The notes beneath the pieces are model-generated. The model was given only the letters and a program-made list of their open reading frames with translations. It was not told where the DNA came from and did no database searches. The translations under genes were made by a program, and so were the position numbers. From GCA-958296115 sp965222445 (GTDB lineage Bacteria; Chloroflexota; Dehalococcoidia; Lucifugimonadales; CAJWER01), in the NCBI GenBank assembly GCA_965222445.1, contig CBDCTY010000002.1:1054001-1118000 (forward strand): 64,000 nt of DNA. The letters are read 5' to 3'. Below, piece after piece: positions 1-7,908 of this stretch. Every line of letters begins with the position of its first letter. Position 1 is the first letter of the stretch.

Positions 1-362
1 GGAGCGTCCAGCTCTCCACGTCCGAGAACCTTGACCGGACTCTTCAGGTCCCTGATCAAGCCGTTCGCGGCCATCACCTCAGGCGTGACCTCCGCATCGG
101 GGTCGAGCCGGGCTAGATGGTCGACGTTGACCACGTTGTACTCCTTGCGGAATATGTTGGTGAATCCCCGCATGGCAGGCAGGGCCTTGACCAGGGGAAG
201 CTGGCCGCCCTCGAAGCCCGGGCGCACGCCACCACCGCTGCGGGAGTTCTGGCCCTTGAGCCCCCTTCCCGAATACGTACCCCGGCCGCTGCCGTCGCCG
301 CGGCCCTTTCTTCTCCGGTTCTTCTTCCACCCTTTCGGGGGTCTCAGCTCGTGTTGTCTCAT
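1..362 (-). CDS. rplO: 50S ribosomal protein L15, 3' end cut by window edge
   Basis: Large-subunit assembly protein uL15. The ATG at 360-362 opens with MRQHELRPPKGWKKNRRRGRG, followed by the glycine/arginine-rich N-terminal arm (SGRGLKGQNSRSGGG, then RPGFEGGQ) that is diagnostic of L15. About 120 codons are visible before the sequence stops at position 1, so the C-terminal part is missing only because of the window edge. It is the last visible gene of the long ribosomal cluster and lies 57 bp downstream of rpmD, the largest gap in the spc part of the cluster. Confidence 0.95.
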   Translation of the reverse strand, partial: MRQHELRPPKGWKKNRRRKGRGDGSGRGTYSGRGLKGQNSRSGGGVRPGFEGGQLPLVKALPAMRGFTNIFRKEYNVVNVDHLARLDPDAEVTPEVMAANGLIRDLKSPVKVLGRGELDA

Positions 363-419
363 ATCGTGAATGGCTCTTGCGCTCCGCTCTTGACTGTGGG
401 CTTCCGCCCGCCTGCCGAC

Positions 420-605
420 CTAACCGTCGGCGGGCTCTACTTCGACCAGATGTCTGACCTTGTGCAGCATGCCCCTGATCGATCGCGTGTCCTCGTGCTC
501 AACCGTCTGGTGGAGCCGCCTCAGGCCAAGCCCTGCTACGGTCCCCCTCTGGTCACGAGGAAACCCAATCGTGCTTCTCTTCAAAGTGATGGACAGCCTT
601 CCCAC
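420..605 (-). CDS. rpmD: 50S ribosomal protein L30
   Basis: uL30, 61 residues. The GTG at 603-605 is chosen because it follows a GGAGAGG-type ribosome binding site and gives a typical L30 N-terminus (VGRLSITLKRSTIG). The core LGLRRLHQTVEHEDTRSIRG matches the family. It starts one base past the rpsE stop, suggesting translational coupling. Longer in-frame extensions would run back into rpsE and are not needed. Confidence 0.93.
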   Translation of the reverse strand: MGRLSITLKRSTIGFPRDQRGTVAGLGLRRLHQTVEHEDTRSIRGMLHKVRHLVEVEPADG

Positions 606-606
606 C

Positions 607-1149
607 TTAACCGCCTCTCCGCCTGCCCCGTCGGGGGGGTTTCGGCGTAGCCTCGGCAAGCTGCCTGCGCTTGGCAAACACCTCCTCAGGGTCCTTGAGC
701 ATCTGGAGACCCTTGAAGGCGGCCTTCACGGTGTTGACGGGGTTTGTGCTGAACCTCGCCTTTGTCGTGATGTCCTTGATGCCTGCAAGCTCCACAACGG
801 CCCTGATCGAGCCTCCGGCGATAACTCCGGTGCCGGGTGAAGCGGGCTTGAGCATCACCTCGGACGCCCCAAATCTCGACACTATTTCGTGAGGTATGGT
901 GCTGTCCTTGAGCGGCACCTTGATCATGTTCTTCCTAGCGTTGACGCCCCCTTTGCGAACGGCGTCGGGTACGGCATTGGCCTTGCCCATGCCTATCCCC
1001 ACGTTGCCCTCGCCGTCGCCAACGACCACCACCGCGTTGAAGCTGAGGCGCCTTCCGCCCTGGACGACCTTGGCGACGCGGGAGATCTTTACCACGCGCT
1101 CCTGAAGGCCCTGTTCGTCGGGCTGGTTCCTGTCGGACCTGGAAACCAT
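607..1149 (-). CDS. rpsE: 30S ribosomal protein S5
   Basis: uS5, 180 residues. The double-stranded-RNA-binding N domain is seen as VVKISRVAKVVQGGRRLSF, then VVVGDGEGNVGIGMGKA; the C domain has the usual GTGVIAGG and TNPVNTVKAAF stretches. The C-terminus ends in a basic tail (PKPPRRGRRRGG). The ATG overlaps the rplR stop by one base. It helps set decoding fidelity in the small subunit. Confidence 0.97.
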   Translation of the reverse strand: MVSRSDRNQPDEQGLQERVVKISRVAKVVQGGRRLSFNAVVVVGDGEGNVGIGMGKANAVPDAVRKGGVNARKNMIKVPLKDSTIPHEIVSRFGASEVMLKPASPGTGVIAGGSIRAVVELAGIKDITTKARFSTNPVNTVKAAFKGLQMLKDPEEVFAKRRQLAEATPKPPRRGRRRGG

Positions 1150-1517
1150 TAGAAAGTGAGCCCTCCTTTTCTCGCCGCATCCGCCACGGCCTTCACTCGA
1201 CCATGATACTTGTAGCCGCCCCGGTCGAAGACGACCGTCTTTATGCCTGCTCCGACCGCACGCTCCGCAATGAGCGAGCCGACAATTCCAGCCACATCGC
1301 CCTTCGTGCTACCGTTCCTCCGCGCCTGCACTTCGGAATCAAGGCTCGATGCCGCCGCCAGCGTGACGCCTTCTGTGTCGTCTATGACCTGCGCGTACAT
1401 GTGGCGAAGGCTACGGAAGACGACGAGCCTGGGCCTGTCAGCCACACCTTTTACCCTGCTCCGCACGCGCACGTGGCGTGCGTGCCTGCGAACCATGCTT
1501 GTTCCTTCCTTGGGCAT
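1149..1517 (-). CDS. rplR: 50S ribosomal protein L18
   Basis: uL18, 122 residues, a 5S rRNA-binding protein of the central protuberance. Family motifs seen: RPRLVVFRSLRHMYAQVIDD, then VFDRGGYKYHGRVKAVADAAR and the terminal GGLTF. Length is normal. It overlaps rpsE by one base, and rplF lies 3 bp upstream. Confidence 0.97.
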   Translation of the reverse strand: MPKEGTSMVRRHARHVRVRSRVKGVADRPRLVVFRSLRHMYAQVIDDTEGVTLAAASSLDSEVQARRNGSTKGDVAGIVGSLIAERAVGAGIKTVVFDRGGYKYHGRVKAVADAARKGGLTF

Positions 1518-1520
1518 TGC

Positions 1521-2066
1521 TTATATGGCCTTCTTGGCGCTCTTTCCAGGCTTGAGCCGGACGAACTCGCCCCGATAGCGGATCCCGTTCCCCGTATATG
1601 CATTGGGAGGCCGCTTGGAGCGTATCCCGGCGGCGACCTGTCCGACCGCCTGTTTGTCTATACCGGACACCTTTACGATGTTGTTGCCCTCGACTTCCAA
1701 GGTAACGCCGTCGGGCGGCTGCACGTTCACCGTGTGGCTCAGCATCACGCTGAGGGTCACGCCCTTCCCGCTCTGCTGCACCCTGTACCCGACGCCGACG
1801 AACTCCAGCGTCTTGGTGAAGCCCTGGCTGACTCCCTCCACCATGTTCGCAATCAGGCTCCTAGTCAGGCCGTGCAACGCGCGATGCTCCCGCTGGTCCG
1901 ACGGGCGGTTCACGACAACGTTGCCGTTCTCGGTCGATATCGCCATATCCCTGTGGAAGCTCTGCGACATCTCGCCCTTAGGGCCCTTTACGGTCACCGT
2001 GTGGCCGTCTACGGCCACTGAAACGGCCTTGGGGAATTCGACTGGTTGCGCGCCGATTCTCGACAT
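1521..2066 (-). CDS. rplF: 50S ribosomal protein L6
   Basis: uL6, 181 residues, with the two tandem L6 domains. The start is the ATG at 2064-2066 (MSRIGAQPVEFPKAV); the frame is open further upstream, but that part would overlap rpsH and lacks homology to the family. Typical motifs are VTVKGPKGEMSQSFH and the C-terminal KRPPNAYTGNGIRYRGE. It binds 23S rRNA near the stalk base. Confidence 0.96.
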   Translation of the reverse strand: MSRIGAQPVEFPKAVSVAVDGHTVTVKGPKGEMSQSFHRDMAISTENGNVVVNRPSDQREHRALHGLTRSLIANMVEGVSQGFTKTLEFVGVGYRVQQSGKGVTLSVMLSHTVNVQPPDGVTLEVEGNNIVKVSGIDKQAVGQVAAGIRSKRPPNAYTGNGIRYRGEFVRLKPGKSAKKAI

Positions 2067-2080
2067 TCCGTACCCTCTTA

Positions 2081-2482
2081 TTACCAGACGTAACAGAGCA
2101 GCTCGCCGCCCACCTGCTCCCTCCACGCCTGTTTACCGGTCATCACGCCCTTCGACGTAGAGAGGATGGAGACAGCAAGTCCGCCGTAGTATCTCGGGAT
2201 TTCGCCCTTCCTCACGTACACCCTCAGCCCCGGCTTGCTGACTCGCTTCAGGCCGCTGATGGCAGGGTCCCCTTCCTCGTGGTAGTGTAGCGACAGCCGT
2301 ATAGCCCCGCTGGGAGAGGGCGTCTTGACGGTGGTCAAGTCGGCAACGAAGCCCTCCTCACGCAGTATCCTGGCAATGGCCATTTTCATGTTCGACGACG
2401 GTATTGAAACCGAGTCGTGGCCGACCAGGATCGCGTTGCGTATTCGCGTGAGCATATCGGCAATCGGGTCTGTTACGATCAT
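2081..2482 (-). CDS. rpsH: 30S ribosomal protein S8
   Basis: uS8, 133 residues, a central-domain 16S rRNA binder. It begins MIVTDPIADMLTRIRNA and contains SKPGLRVYVRKGEIP and the C-terminal STSKGVMTGKQA block expected for S8. In many bacteria S8 is the autoregulator of the spc genes; no S8-binding leader was identified here. Confidence 0.97.
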   Translation of the reverse strand: MIVTDPIADMLTRIRNAILVGHDSVSIPSSNMKMAIARILREEGFVADLTTVKTPSPSGAIRLSLHYHEEGDPAISGLKRVSKPGLRVYVRKGEIPRYYGGLAVSILSTSKGVMTGKQAWREQVGGELLCYVW

Positions 2483-2510
2483 CGCTCTCTTCCTTGGGCT
2501 GCGGGCATCG

Positions 2511-2696
2511 CTACCAACTGGCCTTCCTGATCCCGGGCAACATGCCGGTCAGCGCCATCTCCCTGAAGCATATCCTGCAGAGACCCGCGAACCTGATGTA
2601 CGCCCGCGGCCGGCCGCAGCGGTTGCAGCGGTTGTACTCGCGAACCTTGTACCTCTTCGGCTTCTTCCAGCTCGCTATCTTCGATGCTTTCGCCAA
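2511..2696 (-). CDS. rpsN: 30S ribosomal protein S14, zinc-binding (type Z)
   Basis: uS14, 61 residues, the short zinc-ribbon form. The ligands C24, C27, C40 and C43 are all present (RCNRC and LCRIC). The short length and intact CXXC pairs separate it from the longer zinc-free paralogue that some bacteria also carry. It lies between rplE and rpsH, the standard spc position. Confidence 0.97.
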   Translation of the reverse strand: MAKASKIASWKKPKRYKVREYNRCNRCGRPRAYIRFAGLCRICFREMALTGMLPGIRKASW

Positions 2697-2719
2697 TGTC
2701 TCTCTAGCCTCCGTCTGGA

Positions 2720-3457
2720 CTACAGGCCCGCCGCTTCGGACTCTGACCTTGCGAACGGCATCCCCATCAACTCCAGCAGCCGGAACCCTTCCCTGTCCGA
2801 CCTCGCCGTCGTCGTGATGACGACCTGGAGGCCTCGTATCCGGTCGATAGAGTTGTAGTCGATCTCCGGGAATATGATCTGCTCGCGGATTCCGAGCGAG
2901 TAGTTCCCCCTGCCGTCGAACGACTCTGGAGAGACGCCCCTGAAGTCCCTGATTCTCGGGAGTGTCGAGCTCACGAGCCTGTCGAAGAACTCGTACATTC
3001 GCTTGTCCCTAAGGGTGACGGCTACTCCTACCGGCGTTCCCTCGCGCAGCTTGAATCCGGCGATGGACTTCTTCGCGCGGGTGACCACCGGACGCTGGCC
3101 CGAGATCAGGGCGATGTCCCCCGTCGCGTTCTCGATGGCCTGCGAGTTCTGGCTGGCCTCCTGCCCGATACCTATGTTCATCATGATCTTAGTCAGCCTC
3201 GGCACCTGCATCACGCTCGAATACTCGAACTCACTAGTGAGCTGCGGCGTGATCTCCGTCCGGAACCTCCCCAGCAACCTGGGTATGGGGCGCGGCCCGG
3301 ACGCGGCCGGCGGGGCGGCCTCCTGCCTGCCCTTCCTCGAAGACTTGCGGGCAGACCCACCCCTACCCGCCTGGGCCTTAGCGCCTCCGGGCGCTGTGCC
3401 CTTCTGGCGAGCGGACGCCTTGCCACTCGAACCCTGACCTTTCTTTTGCGTCGTCAC
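2720..3457 (-). CDS. rplE: 50S ribosomal protein L5 with long basic N-terminal tail
   Basis: uL5, 245 residues against a usual 180 or so. The L5 core begins near residue 58 (PRLLGRFRTEITPQL) and has all family blocks, including TKIMMNIGIG and LREGTPVGVAVTLR. Residues 1-58 are an extra K/R/S/G/A-rich, low-complexity tail with about a dozen net positive charges. The GTG at 3455-3457 overlaps the rplX stop as GTGA, and no alternative start precedes the core closely, so the tail is probably translated. It contacts 5S rRNA in the central protuberance. Confidence 0.94.
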   Translation of the reverse strand: MTTQKKGQGSSGKASARQKGTAPGGAKAQAGRGGSARKSSRKGRQEAAPPAASGPRPIPRLLGRFRTEITPQLTSEFEYSSVMQVPRLTKIMMNIGIGQEASQNSQAIENATGDIALISGQRPVVTRAKKSIAGFKLREGTPVGVAVTLRDKRMYEFFDRLVSSTLPRIRDFRGVSPESFDGRGNYSLGIREQIIFPEIDYNSIDRIRGLQVVITTTARSDREGFRLLELMGMPFARSESEAAGL

Positions 3458-3771
3458 TCTATCACTTCTCCACAGCCGTCCCGGGAGCAGACCCTGGCCT
3501 TTGTCCCGTCGGCGAGCACCCTGACCCGTACCCTGGTCCCCTTACTACAGTGCGTGCAGACCAGCATCAGGTTCGCCGCGGGTATCGGCATCTCCTTCTG
3601 TATGATTCCGGCCTGGCGCACCGTTCCAGTGGGCTTCGTATGCCGGACGACCACGCCGACGCCTTCGACCAGCACCTTCCCTTCCTTCGGGTACGTCCTG
3701 GTCACCTGGCCCTGCTTGCCGCGGTCGCGCCCCTTGATGACTATTACGTTGTCGTTCGCCCGGATTTTCAC
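3454..3771 (-). CDS. rplX: 50S ribosomal protein L24
   Basis: uL24, 105 residues, an assembly initiator with a KOW motif (VIVIKGRDRGKQGQVTRTYP). The start is the GTG at 3769-3771, one base after the rplN stop; upstream codons in this frame show no L24 similarity. The C-terminal part contains a CTHC and a CSRDGC pair, which could form a zinc ribbon as in some L24 proteins. Its TGA overlaps the rplE GTG. Confidence 0.94.
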   Translation of the reverse strand: MKIRANDNVIVIKGRDRGKQGQVTRTYPKEGKVLVEGVGVVVRHTKPTGTVRQAGIIQKEMPIPAANLMLVCTHCSKGTRVRVRVLADGTKARVCSRDGCGEVIE

Positions 3772-3772
3772 C

Positions 3773-4141
3773 TCACAGCACCTCCGGGGCGAGCGAAACG
3801 ATGCGCATGAAGTTCTTCTCTCGCAACTCCCGCGCAACCGGACCGAAAATGCGCGTGCCTCGCGGCATACGGTCCTCCCCCACTATCACGGCCGCGTTCT
3901 CATCGAATCGAATATGCGAGCCGTCGGGTCTTCGATACGGCTTCTTGGTACGCACGATCACCGCACGGACGACCTCGCCCTTCCTAATAGCTGCGGCGGG
4001 CGCAGCCTCCTTGACGGAGGCGACTATGACGTCCCCGAGTCCTGCGTACTTTCGGCCGCTGCCGCCCGGCACGCCGATACAGCTAATGGTGCGGGCCCCG
4101 GAGTTGTCGGCAACCTTGAGGCGAGAATATATCTGAATCAC
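3773..4141 (-). CDS. rplN: 50S ribosomal protein L14
   Basis: uL14, 122 residues, full length, starting MIQIYSRLKVADNSGAR. The inter-subunit face motifs (GDVIVASVKEAAP, then VRTKKPYRRPDGSHIRFDEN) are intact. The GTG at 4139-4141 overlaps the rpsQ TGA as GTGA. This matters because it ties translation of L14 to ribosomes that have read through the unusual rpsQ tail. Confidence 0.97.
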   Translation of the reverse strand: MIQIYSRLKVADNSGARTISCIGVPGGSGRKYAGLGDVIVASVKEAAPAAAIRKGEVVRAVIVRTKKPYRRPDGSHIRFDENAAVIVGEDRMPRGTRIFGPVARELREKNFMRIVSLAPEVL

Positions 4142-5118
4142 CGGTTCTCCGCCTCCGTTTTCCCATCGGTACCGTCCGTAGGCGTGGCGTCGGCCTCGGC
4201 TAGAAGCTCCGCGGTCGACTCGGCATCCGTTTCTGCGGACGGCTCAGCGTCTGCCTGAACCTCAGCAACCGGCTCGGCATCCCCATCGGAGGAAGGCTCA
4301 GCGTCTGCTTGAACCTCAGCAACTGGCTCGGCATCCGCGTCGCCGGACGGTTCAACGTCTGCCTGAACCTCGTGGACCGGCTCCGTATCCCCTTCGGGCT
4401 CCGCCTCTACCTCCGATTCAACCTCGGCGACCGGCTCCGTACCCTCTTCGGGCTCCGACTCAACCTCAGCGACCTGCCCCGCAGCCCCTTCCGATTCCGC
4501 CTCTACCTCCGATTCAACCTCGGCGACCGGCTCCGTATCCCCTTCGGACTCCGCCTCTACCTCCGATTCAACCTCGGCGGCCGGCTCCGCATCCCCTTCG
4601 GACTCCGCCTCTACCTCCGACTCAACCTCGGCAACCGGCTCCGTATCCTCTCCAGGCTCCGCCTCTACCTCGGACTGGACGTCGGCAACAGGCCCCGCAT
4701 CCTCTTCGGGCTCCGCCGCTGCGTCTGACTGAACCTCGGCAGCCACGACAGCCTCCGGCTCCACGACCATTCCGGCCTCGGGGGCGGACACGGGCTCGAC
4801 TGCCGGCTCTGGCACTGCAGCGGGCTGGACGTCCTCTCCGATGTCCTCGGGGCGTATGTCCACCGATTCGCTGCGCCGCAACACCCGCAGCAGACGCCAC
4901 CGTTTCGTCTTGGATCTCGGGCGGGACTCCATGACCTCCACGAGATCCCCTACCATCGAGATGTTCTCGGGGTCGTGTACCTTGAACTTGGACATGCGTC
5001 GTATCGGCTTCTTGTACAGCCGGTGCGGGCTTCGCCATTCGACCTGGACCACGACCGTGCGGTCCATCTTGTCGCTGACCACCCTACCCGTCTTGACCTT
5101 GCGGCGCTCGTAACTCAT
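4138..5118 (-). CDS. rpsQ: 30S ribosomal protein S17 with giant acidic repeat tail
   Basis: uS17, 326 residues against the usual 80-90. Residues 1 to about 84 are an ordinary S17 OB-fold (VKTGRVVSDKMDRTVVVQVE, then HDPENISMVGDLVEVMESRP and KTKRWRLLRVL). Residues from about 85 to 326 are Glu/Asp/Ala/Val/Pro-rich, with almost no Lys or Arg, and are built mostly of 17-18 residue repeats (EPVAEVESEVEAESEGD type, then EPVAEVQADAEPSSDGD type). The frame is uninterrupted. The ATG overlaps the rpmC stop (ATGA) and the stop overlaps the rplN GTG (GTGA), arguing that the tail is coding. Its function is unknown; the tail is expected to be disordered. Confidence 0.93.
   Translation of the reverse strand: MSYERRKVKTGRVVSDKMDRTVVVQVEWRSPHRLYKKPIRRMSKFKVHDPENISMVGDLVEVMESRPRSKTKRWRLLRVLRRSESVDIRPEDIGEDVQPAAVPEPAVEPVSAPEAGMVVEPEAVVAAEVQSDAAAEPEEDAGPVADVQSEVEAEPGEDTEPVAEVESEVEAESEGDAEPAAEVESEVEAESEGDTEPVAEVESEVEAESEGAAGQVAEVESEPEEGTEPVAEVESEVEAEPEGDTEPVHEVQADVEPSGDADAEPVAEVQADAEPSSDGDAEPVAEVQADAEPSAETDAESTAELLAEADATPTDGTDGKTEAENR
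4228..4683 (-). repeat. In-frame tandem repeat array inside rpsQ
   Basis: Roughly 54-bp units encode 17-18 residue acidic repeats (rpsQ residues about 146-297). Two sub-families lie in blocks: VAEVESEVEAE units first, VAEVQADAEPS units nearer the C-terminus. Neighbouring units are close to identical in DNA, which suggests growth by slippage or unequal recombination. Unit boundaries were set by eye. Confidence 0.85.
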
Positions 5119-5318
5119 CTGTCGGCTTTCGCCAGCTCCCTTTCCGTCAAAATCGTGTTTATCCTCGCAATGCGTTTGCGGACCCTCTTCACCTGTGTCA
5201 CGTTGGCGAGCTGCATCGTCGCCACTCTGAACCTCAGGTTCATTAGCTCGCGGTTCGCCTCTTCCAGTTCGGTGGCTAGGTCTTCGTCCACCAACGCTCT
5301 TAGGTCGTCGATTTCCAT
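5115..5318 (-). CDS. rpmC: 50S ribosomal protein L29
   Basis: uL29, 67 residues, a helical hairpin near the tunnel exit. The typical ELMNLRFRVATMQLAN and VKRVRKRIARINTILTERE segments are present. The TGA overlaps the rpsQ ATG (ATGA), and rplP ends 4 bp upstream. Confidence 0.96.
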   Translation of the reverse strand: MEIDDLRALVDEDLATELEEANRELMNLRFRVATMQLANVTQVKRVRKRIARINTILTERELAKADR

Positions 5319-5322
5319 GTTC

Positions 5323-5736
5323 CTACACTTCGTGCCGAGTTACTATCTTGGTCCCCATCGGGAGCTTGGCCGAGGCCAACGACAGCGCCTTCCGCGCCTC
5401 TTCATCCTCGACGCCAGCCATCTCGAACAGTATTCTGCCCGGCCTGATCACGGCGACCCAGTGATCGACGGCCCCCTTGCCGCTGCCCATCCGCGTCTCC
5501 GCCGCCTTGGCGGTCACGGACTTGTCCGGGAACACTCGTATCCAGAGCTTCCCGCTCCTGCGGACGTAGCGAGTGATAACGCGCCGCGCCGCCTCGATCT
5601 GCCTGGAAGTCAGCCAAGCAGGCTCGGTCGCCTTAAGTCCGATGTCACCGAAATTTACAGTGCTGCCGGCCAGGGCCATGCCCTTGCGCCTGCCCCTGTG
5701 CTTATTCCGGTACTTGACTCTCCTGGGTTGTAGCAT
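5323..5736 (-). CDS. rplP: 50S ribosomal protein L16
   Basis: uL16, 137 residues, near the A-site and 5S rRNA. It begins MLQPRRVKYRNKHRGRRKGM and contains RYVRRSGKLWIRVFPDKSVT and the GSGKGAVDHWVAV loop. Its first 35 bp overlap the end of rpsC in another frame, an unusually long overlap for this cluster. Confidence 0.97.
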   Translation of the reverse strand: MLQPRRVKYRNKHRGRRKGMALAGSTVNFGDIGLKATEPAWLTSRQIEAARRVITRYVRRSGKLWIRVFPDKSVTAKAAETRMGSGKGAVDHWVAVIRPGRILFEMAGVEDEEARKALSLASAKLPMGTKIVTRHEV

Positions 5737-6436
5737 CCGTTGCCGCCTCTCGCTCGGCCGTAACCGTTACCTCAATGGGAGCCATGTCGTCCTCCTGCTC
5801 CTTGGGAGCCGGGAGTATGTCTCCCTTGTATATCCACGCCTTGACGCCGATGCGTCCAAAGTCCGTTGCCGCCTCGGTGACGGCAAAGTCGATGTCCGCT
5901 CTGAGGGTGTGGAGCGGCACACGGCCCTCCATAGCCTTCTCCCTGCGGGCAATCTCGGCGCCGCCTAGCCGCCCCCCGCAGATGATCTTCACACCCTGCG
6001 CACCTGCCTGCATCGTTCGTGTTATGGCCTGCCTGACGGCTCTCCTGAAGGCGATCCGCCGCTCCAGCTGGTCTGCGACGTTTCGCGCGACCAGGTATGC
6101 GTCCAGCTCAGGCTGGCGGATCTCCTGGACGTTCAGCCTGACACGCTTGGCGGACTTGCGCTCTATCGTCTTCCGGAGCTCCTCCACCTTCTGACCGCCC
6201 CGTCCTATCACGATACCAGGTCTGGCCGTGTGGACCGTGACGACCACCTCATTCGAGCGCTCGATCTCTACCCTCGAGATCCCCGCGTCGCGGGACGACG
6301 ACAGTACGGTGCTGCGGATATCCATGTCCTCAGCCACCTGGACCCTGTAGTCGCCTGGCCTTGACGGGAACCATCTCGCCTGCCAGTCCTTGTTGACGCC
6401 AAGCCGGAAGCCTATCGGGTGTGTCTTATTGCCCAT
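5702..6436 (-). CDS. rpsC: 30S ribosomal protein S3
   Basis: uS3, 244 residues. It starts MGNKTHPIGFRLGVNKDWQARWF; the KH domain has the IVIGRGGQKVEELRK loop, and the C domain has the GRLGGAEIARREKAMEGRVP block. The last dozen residues (after VTVTAE) lie beyond the conserved region and overlap rplP. The ATG overlaps the end of rplV by 11 bp. Confidence 0.97.
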   Translation of the reverse strand: MGNKTHPIGFRLGVNKDWQARWFPSRPGDYRVQVAEDMDIRSTVLSSSRDAGISRVEIERSNEVVVTVHTARPGIVIGRGGQKVEELRKTIERKSAKRVRLNVQEIRQPELDAYLVARNVADQLERRIAFRRAVRQAITRTMQAGAQGVKIICGGRLGGAEIARREKAMEGRVPLHTLRADIDFAVTEAATDFGRIGVKAWIYKGDILPAPKEQEDDMAPIEVTVTAEREAATDATTQESQVPE

Positions 6437-6773
6437 CCAGTGTCACCTCGTCGATGACTACGGTAATGTCGCTGCTTCTCTTCTTGATGCGAGCGGCACG
6501 TCCTCTCGCCCTTGCCCTGAACCGTTTCAGGGTCGGGGCCTCGTTCGCGAATGTTTCTACGATTCTCAGGTCCGATGCGGAGCCAAGAAGCTCAGCCTCC
6601 GCATTCGCCGAGGCCGATTTCACGACCTTCGCGACCCTCGCAGCGACCGGGGACGGCATGAGGCTCAGCATGTCAAGCGCATCTTCCACGTGCATGCCCC
6701 GTACAAGGTCGAGCACGGGCTTGACCTTCCTGACCGATACCCCGGTGTTCGTTGTCTTGGCTCTTGCGGGCAC
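6426..6773 (-). CDS. rplV: 50S ribosomal protein L22
   Basis: uL22, 115 residues, lining the exit tunnel. Recognised by VRKVKPVLDLVRGMHVEDAL at the N-terminus and the tunnel hairpin with RFRARARGRAARIKKRSSDI. Length and position (rpsS-rplV-rpsC) are standard. Confidence 0.97.
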   Translation of the reverse strand: MPARAKTTNTGVSVRKVKPVLDLVRGMHVEDALDMLSLMPSPVAARVAKVVKSASANAEAELLGSASDLRIVETFANEAPTLKRFRARARGRAARIKKRSSDITVVIDEVTLDGQ

Positions 6774-6781
6774 TTCTTCAC

Positions 6782-7066
6782 CTAACCCGGCGTCGTCATC
6801 CGCTCGGACCTCGAGGAGTGCCCCCGAAAGGTCCGAGTCGGCGCGAATTCTCCCAGCCTGTGCCCGACCATGTTCTCCGCAATGAACACCGGCACGTGCC
6901 TCCTGCCGTCATGCACCGCGATCGTAAGGCCGATCATGTCAGGCATGATCATCGACGCCCTGGACCACGTCCGAATCATCACTTTGCCCCTGCTTCGCTG
7001 TGCCGCCTCCACCTTCTTGGCGAGCTTAGCGTCTACGTATGGGCCTTTCTTGATCGACCTGGACAT
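6782..7066 (-). CDS. rpsS: 30S ribosomal protein S19
   Basis: uS19, 94 residues. It opens MSRSIKKGPYVDAKLAKKVE and contains RTWSRASMIMPDMIGLTIAV and the terminal EFAPTRTFRGH block. It forms the S13-S19 pair in the head of the small subunit. Confidence 0.97.
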   Translation of the reverse strand: MSRSIKKGPYVDAKLAKKVEAAQRSRGKVMIRTWSRASMIMPDMIGLTIAVHDGRRHVPVFIAENMVGHRLGEFAPTRTFRGHSSRSERMTTPG

Positions 7067-7076
7067 ACCGCCCTCT

Positions 7077-7907
7077 CTAGCGCCTGTTCCTGCGCGAAAA
7101 GATCATCTTGTCCGACTTCTTATTCCTGCGCGTCCGGTAGCCGAGGGTGGGCTTGCCCCACGGCGTCTTGGGGCTGGGCATTCCGATGGGAGAGCGTCCC
7201 TCGCCTCCTCCGTGAGGATGGTCGGCGGGCGACATCACGACGCCTCTCACCTCGGGCCGCCTCCCCATGTGGCGCTTCCGTCCGGCCTTGCCCAGCTTCA
7301 CATTCTTGTGGTCGAGGGCGCTCAGCTGGCCCACCGTCGCCATACACTCGCTAAACACCTGGCGGACCTCACCCGACGGCAGCCTGAGCAGGGTGTAGCG
7401 GCCCTCCTTGGCCAGCACCTGGGCCGCGCTGCCCGCGCTGCGCACCATCTGGCCTCCTCGCCCTACCTTCATCTCGACGTTATGTACGAGCGTGCCAGTG
7501 GGGATAGCCCGCAGGGGGAGCGCATTGCCCAAGCTCACCCCGGCATTCGCTCCCGCCATGACTGGCGCTCCGACCCTCAGCCCATTGGGCGCCAGGATGT
7601 AACGCCAGTCGCCATCCCTGTACTTGATCAGGGCTATGCGGGCCGACCGGTTCGGATCGTACTCGATGGACGCCACCTCTCCGGGGACGTCGGATTTGTC
7701 CCGCTTGAAATCGATGACACGCAGCCTCCGCTTGTGGCCTCCGCCACGGTGGCGAACCGAGATCGTGCCGCTCCTGTCCCTGCCGGCGCGCTTCTTTTGC
7801 GGCAGCAGCAGCGACTTCTTGGGCTTGTCCGACGTGATGTCGTCGGAAGTCTGGAAGACTGCTCCACGGCGTCCCGGGGTCGTAGGTTTTGCGCTCTTCA
7901 ACGGCAT
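7077..7907 (-). CDS. rplB: 50S ribosomal protein L2
   Basis: uL2, 276 residues, full length. Motifs: HRGGGHKRRLRVIDFKRDK, GRGGQMVRSAGS, and the peptidyl-transferase-proximal RGVVMSPADHPHGGGEGRSP with the conserved histidine. The terminal KTPWGKPTLGYRTRRNKKSD is typical. Confidence 0.98.
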   Translation of the reverse strand: MPLKSAKPTTPGRRGAVFQTSDDITSDKPKKSLLLPQKKRAGRDRSGTISVRHRGGGHKRRLRVIDFKRDKSDVPGEVASIEYDPNRSARIALIKYRDGDWRYILAPNGLRVGAPVMAGANAGVSLGNALPLRAIPTGTLVHNVEMKVGRGGQMVRSAGSAAQVLAKEGRYTLLRLPSGEVRQVFSECMATVGQLSALDHKNVKLGKAGRKRHMGRRPEVRGVVMSPADHPHGGGEGRSPIGMPSPKTPWGKPTLGYRTRRNKKSDKMIFSRRNRR

Positions 7908-7908
7908 C

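Noticed and set aside
4309..4728. Plus-strand repetitive Leu/Arg-rich frame opposite the rpsQ tail
   Set aside because: It mirrors the repeat of the coding strand. The minus strand frame is linked to S17 and to the rplN start, the plus frame to nothing.
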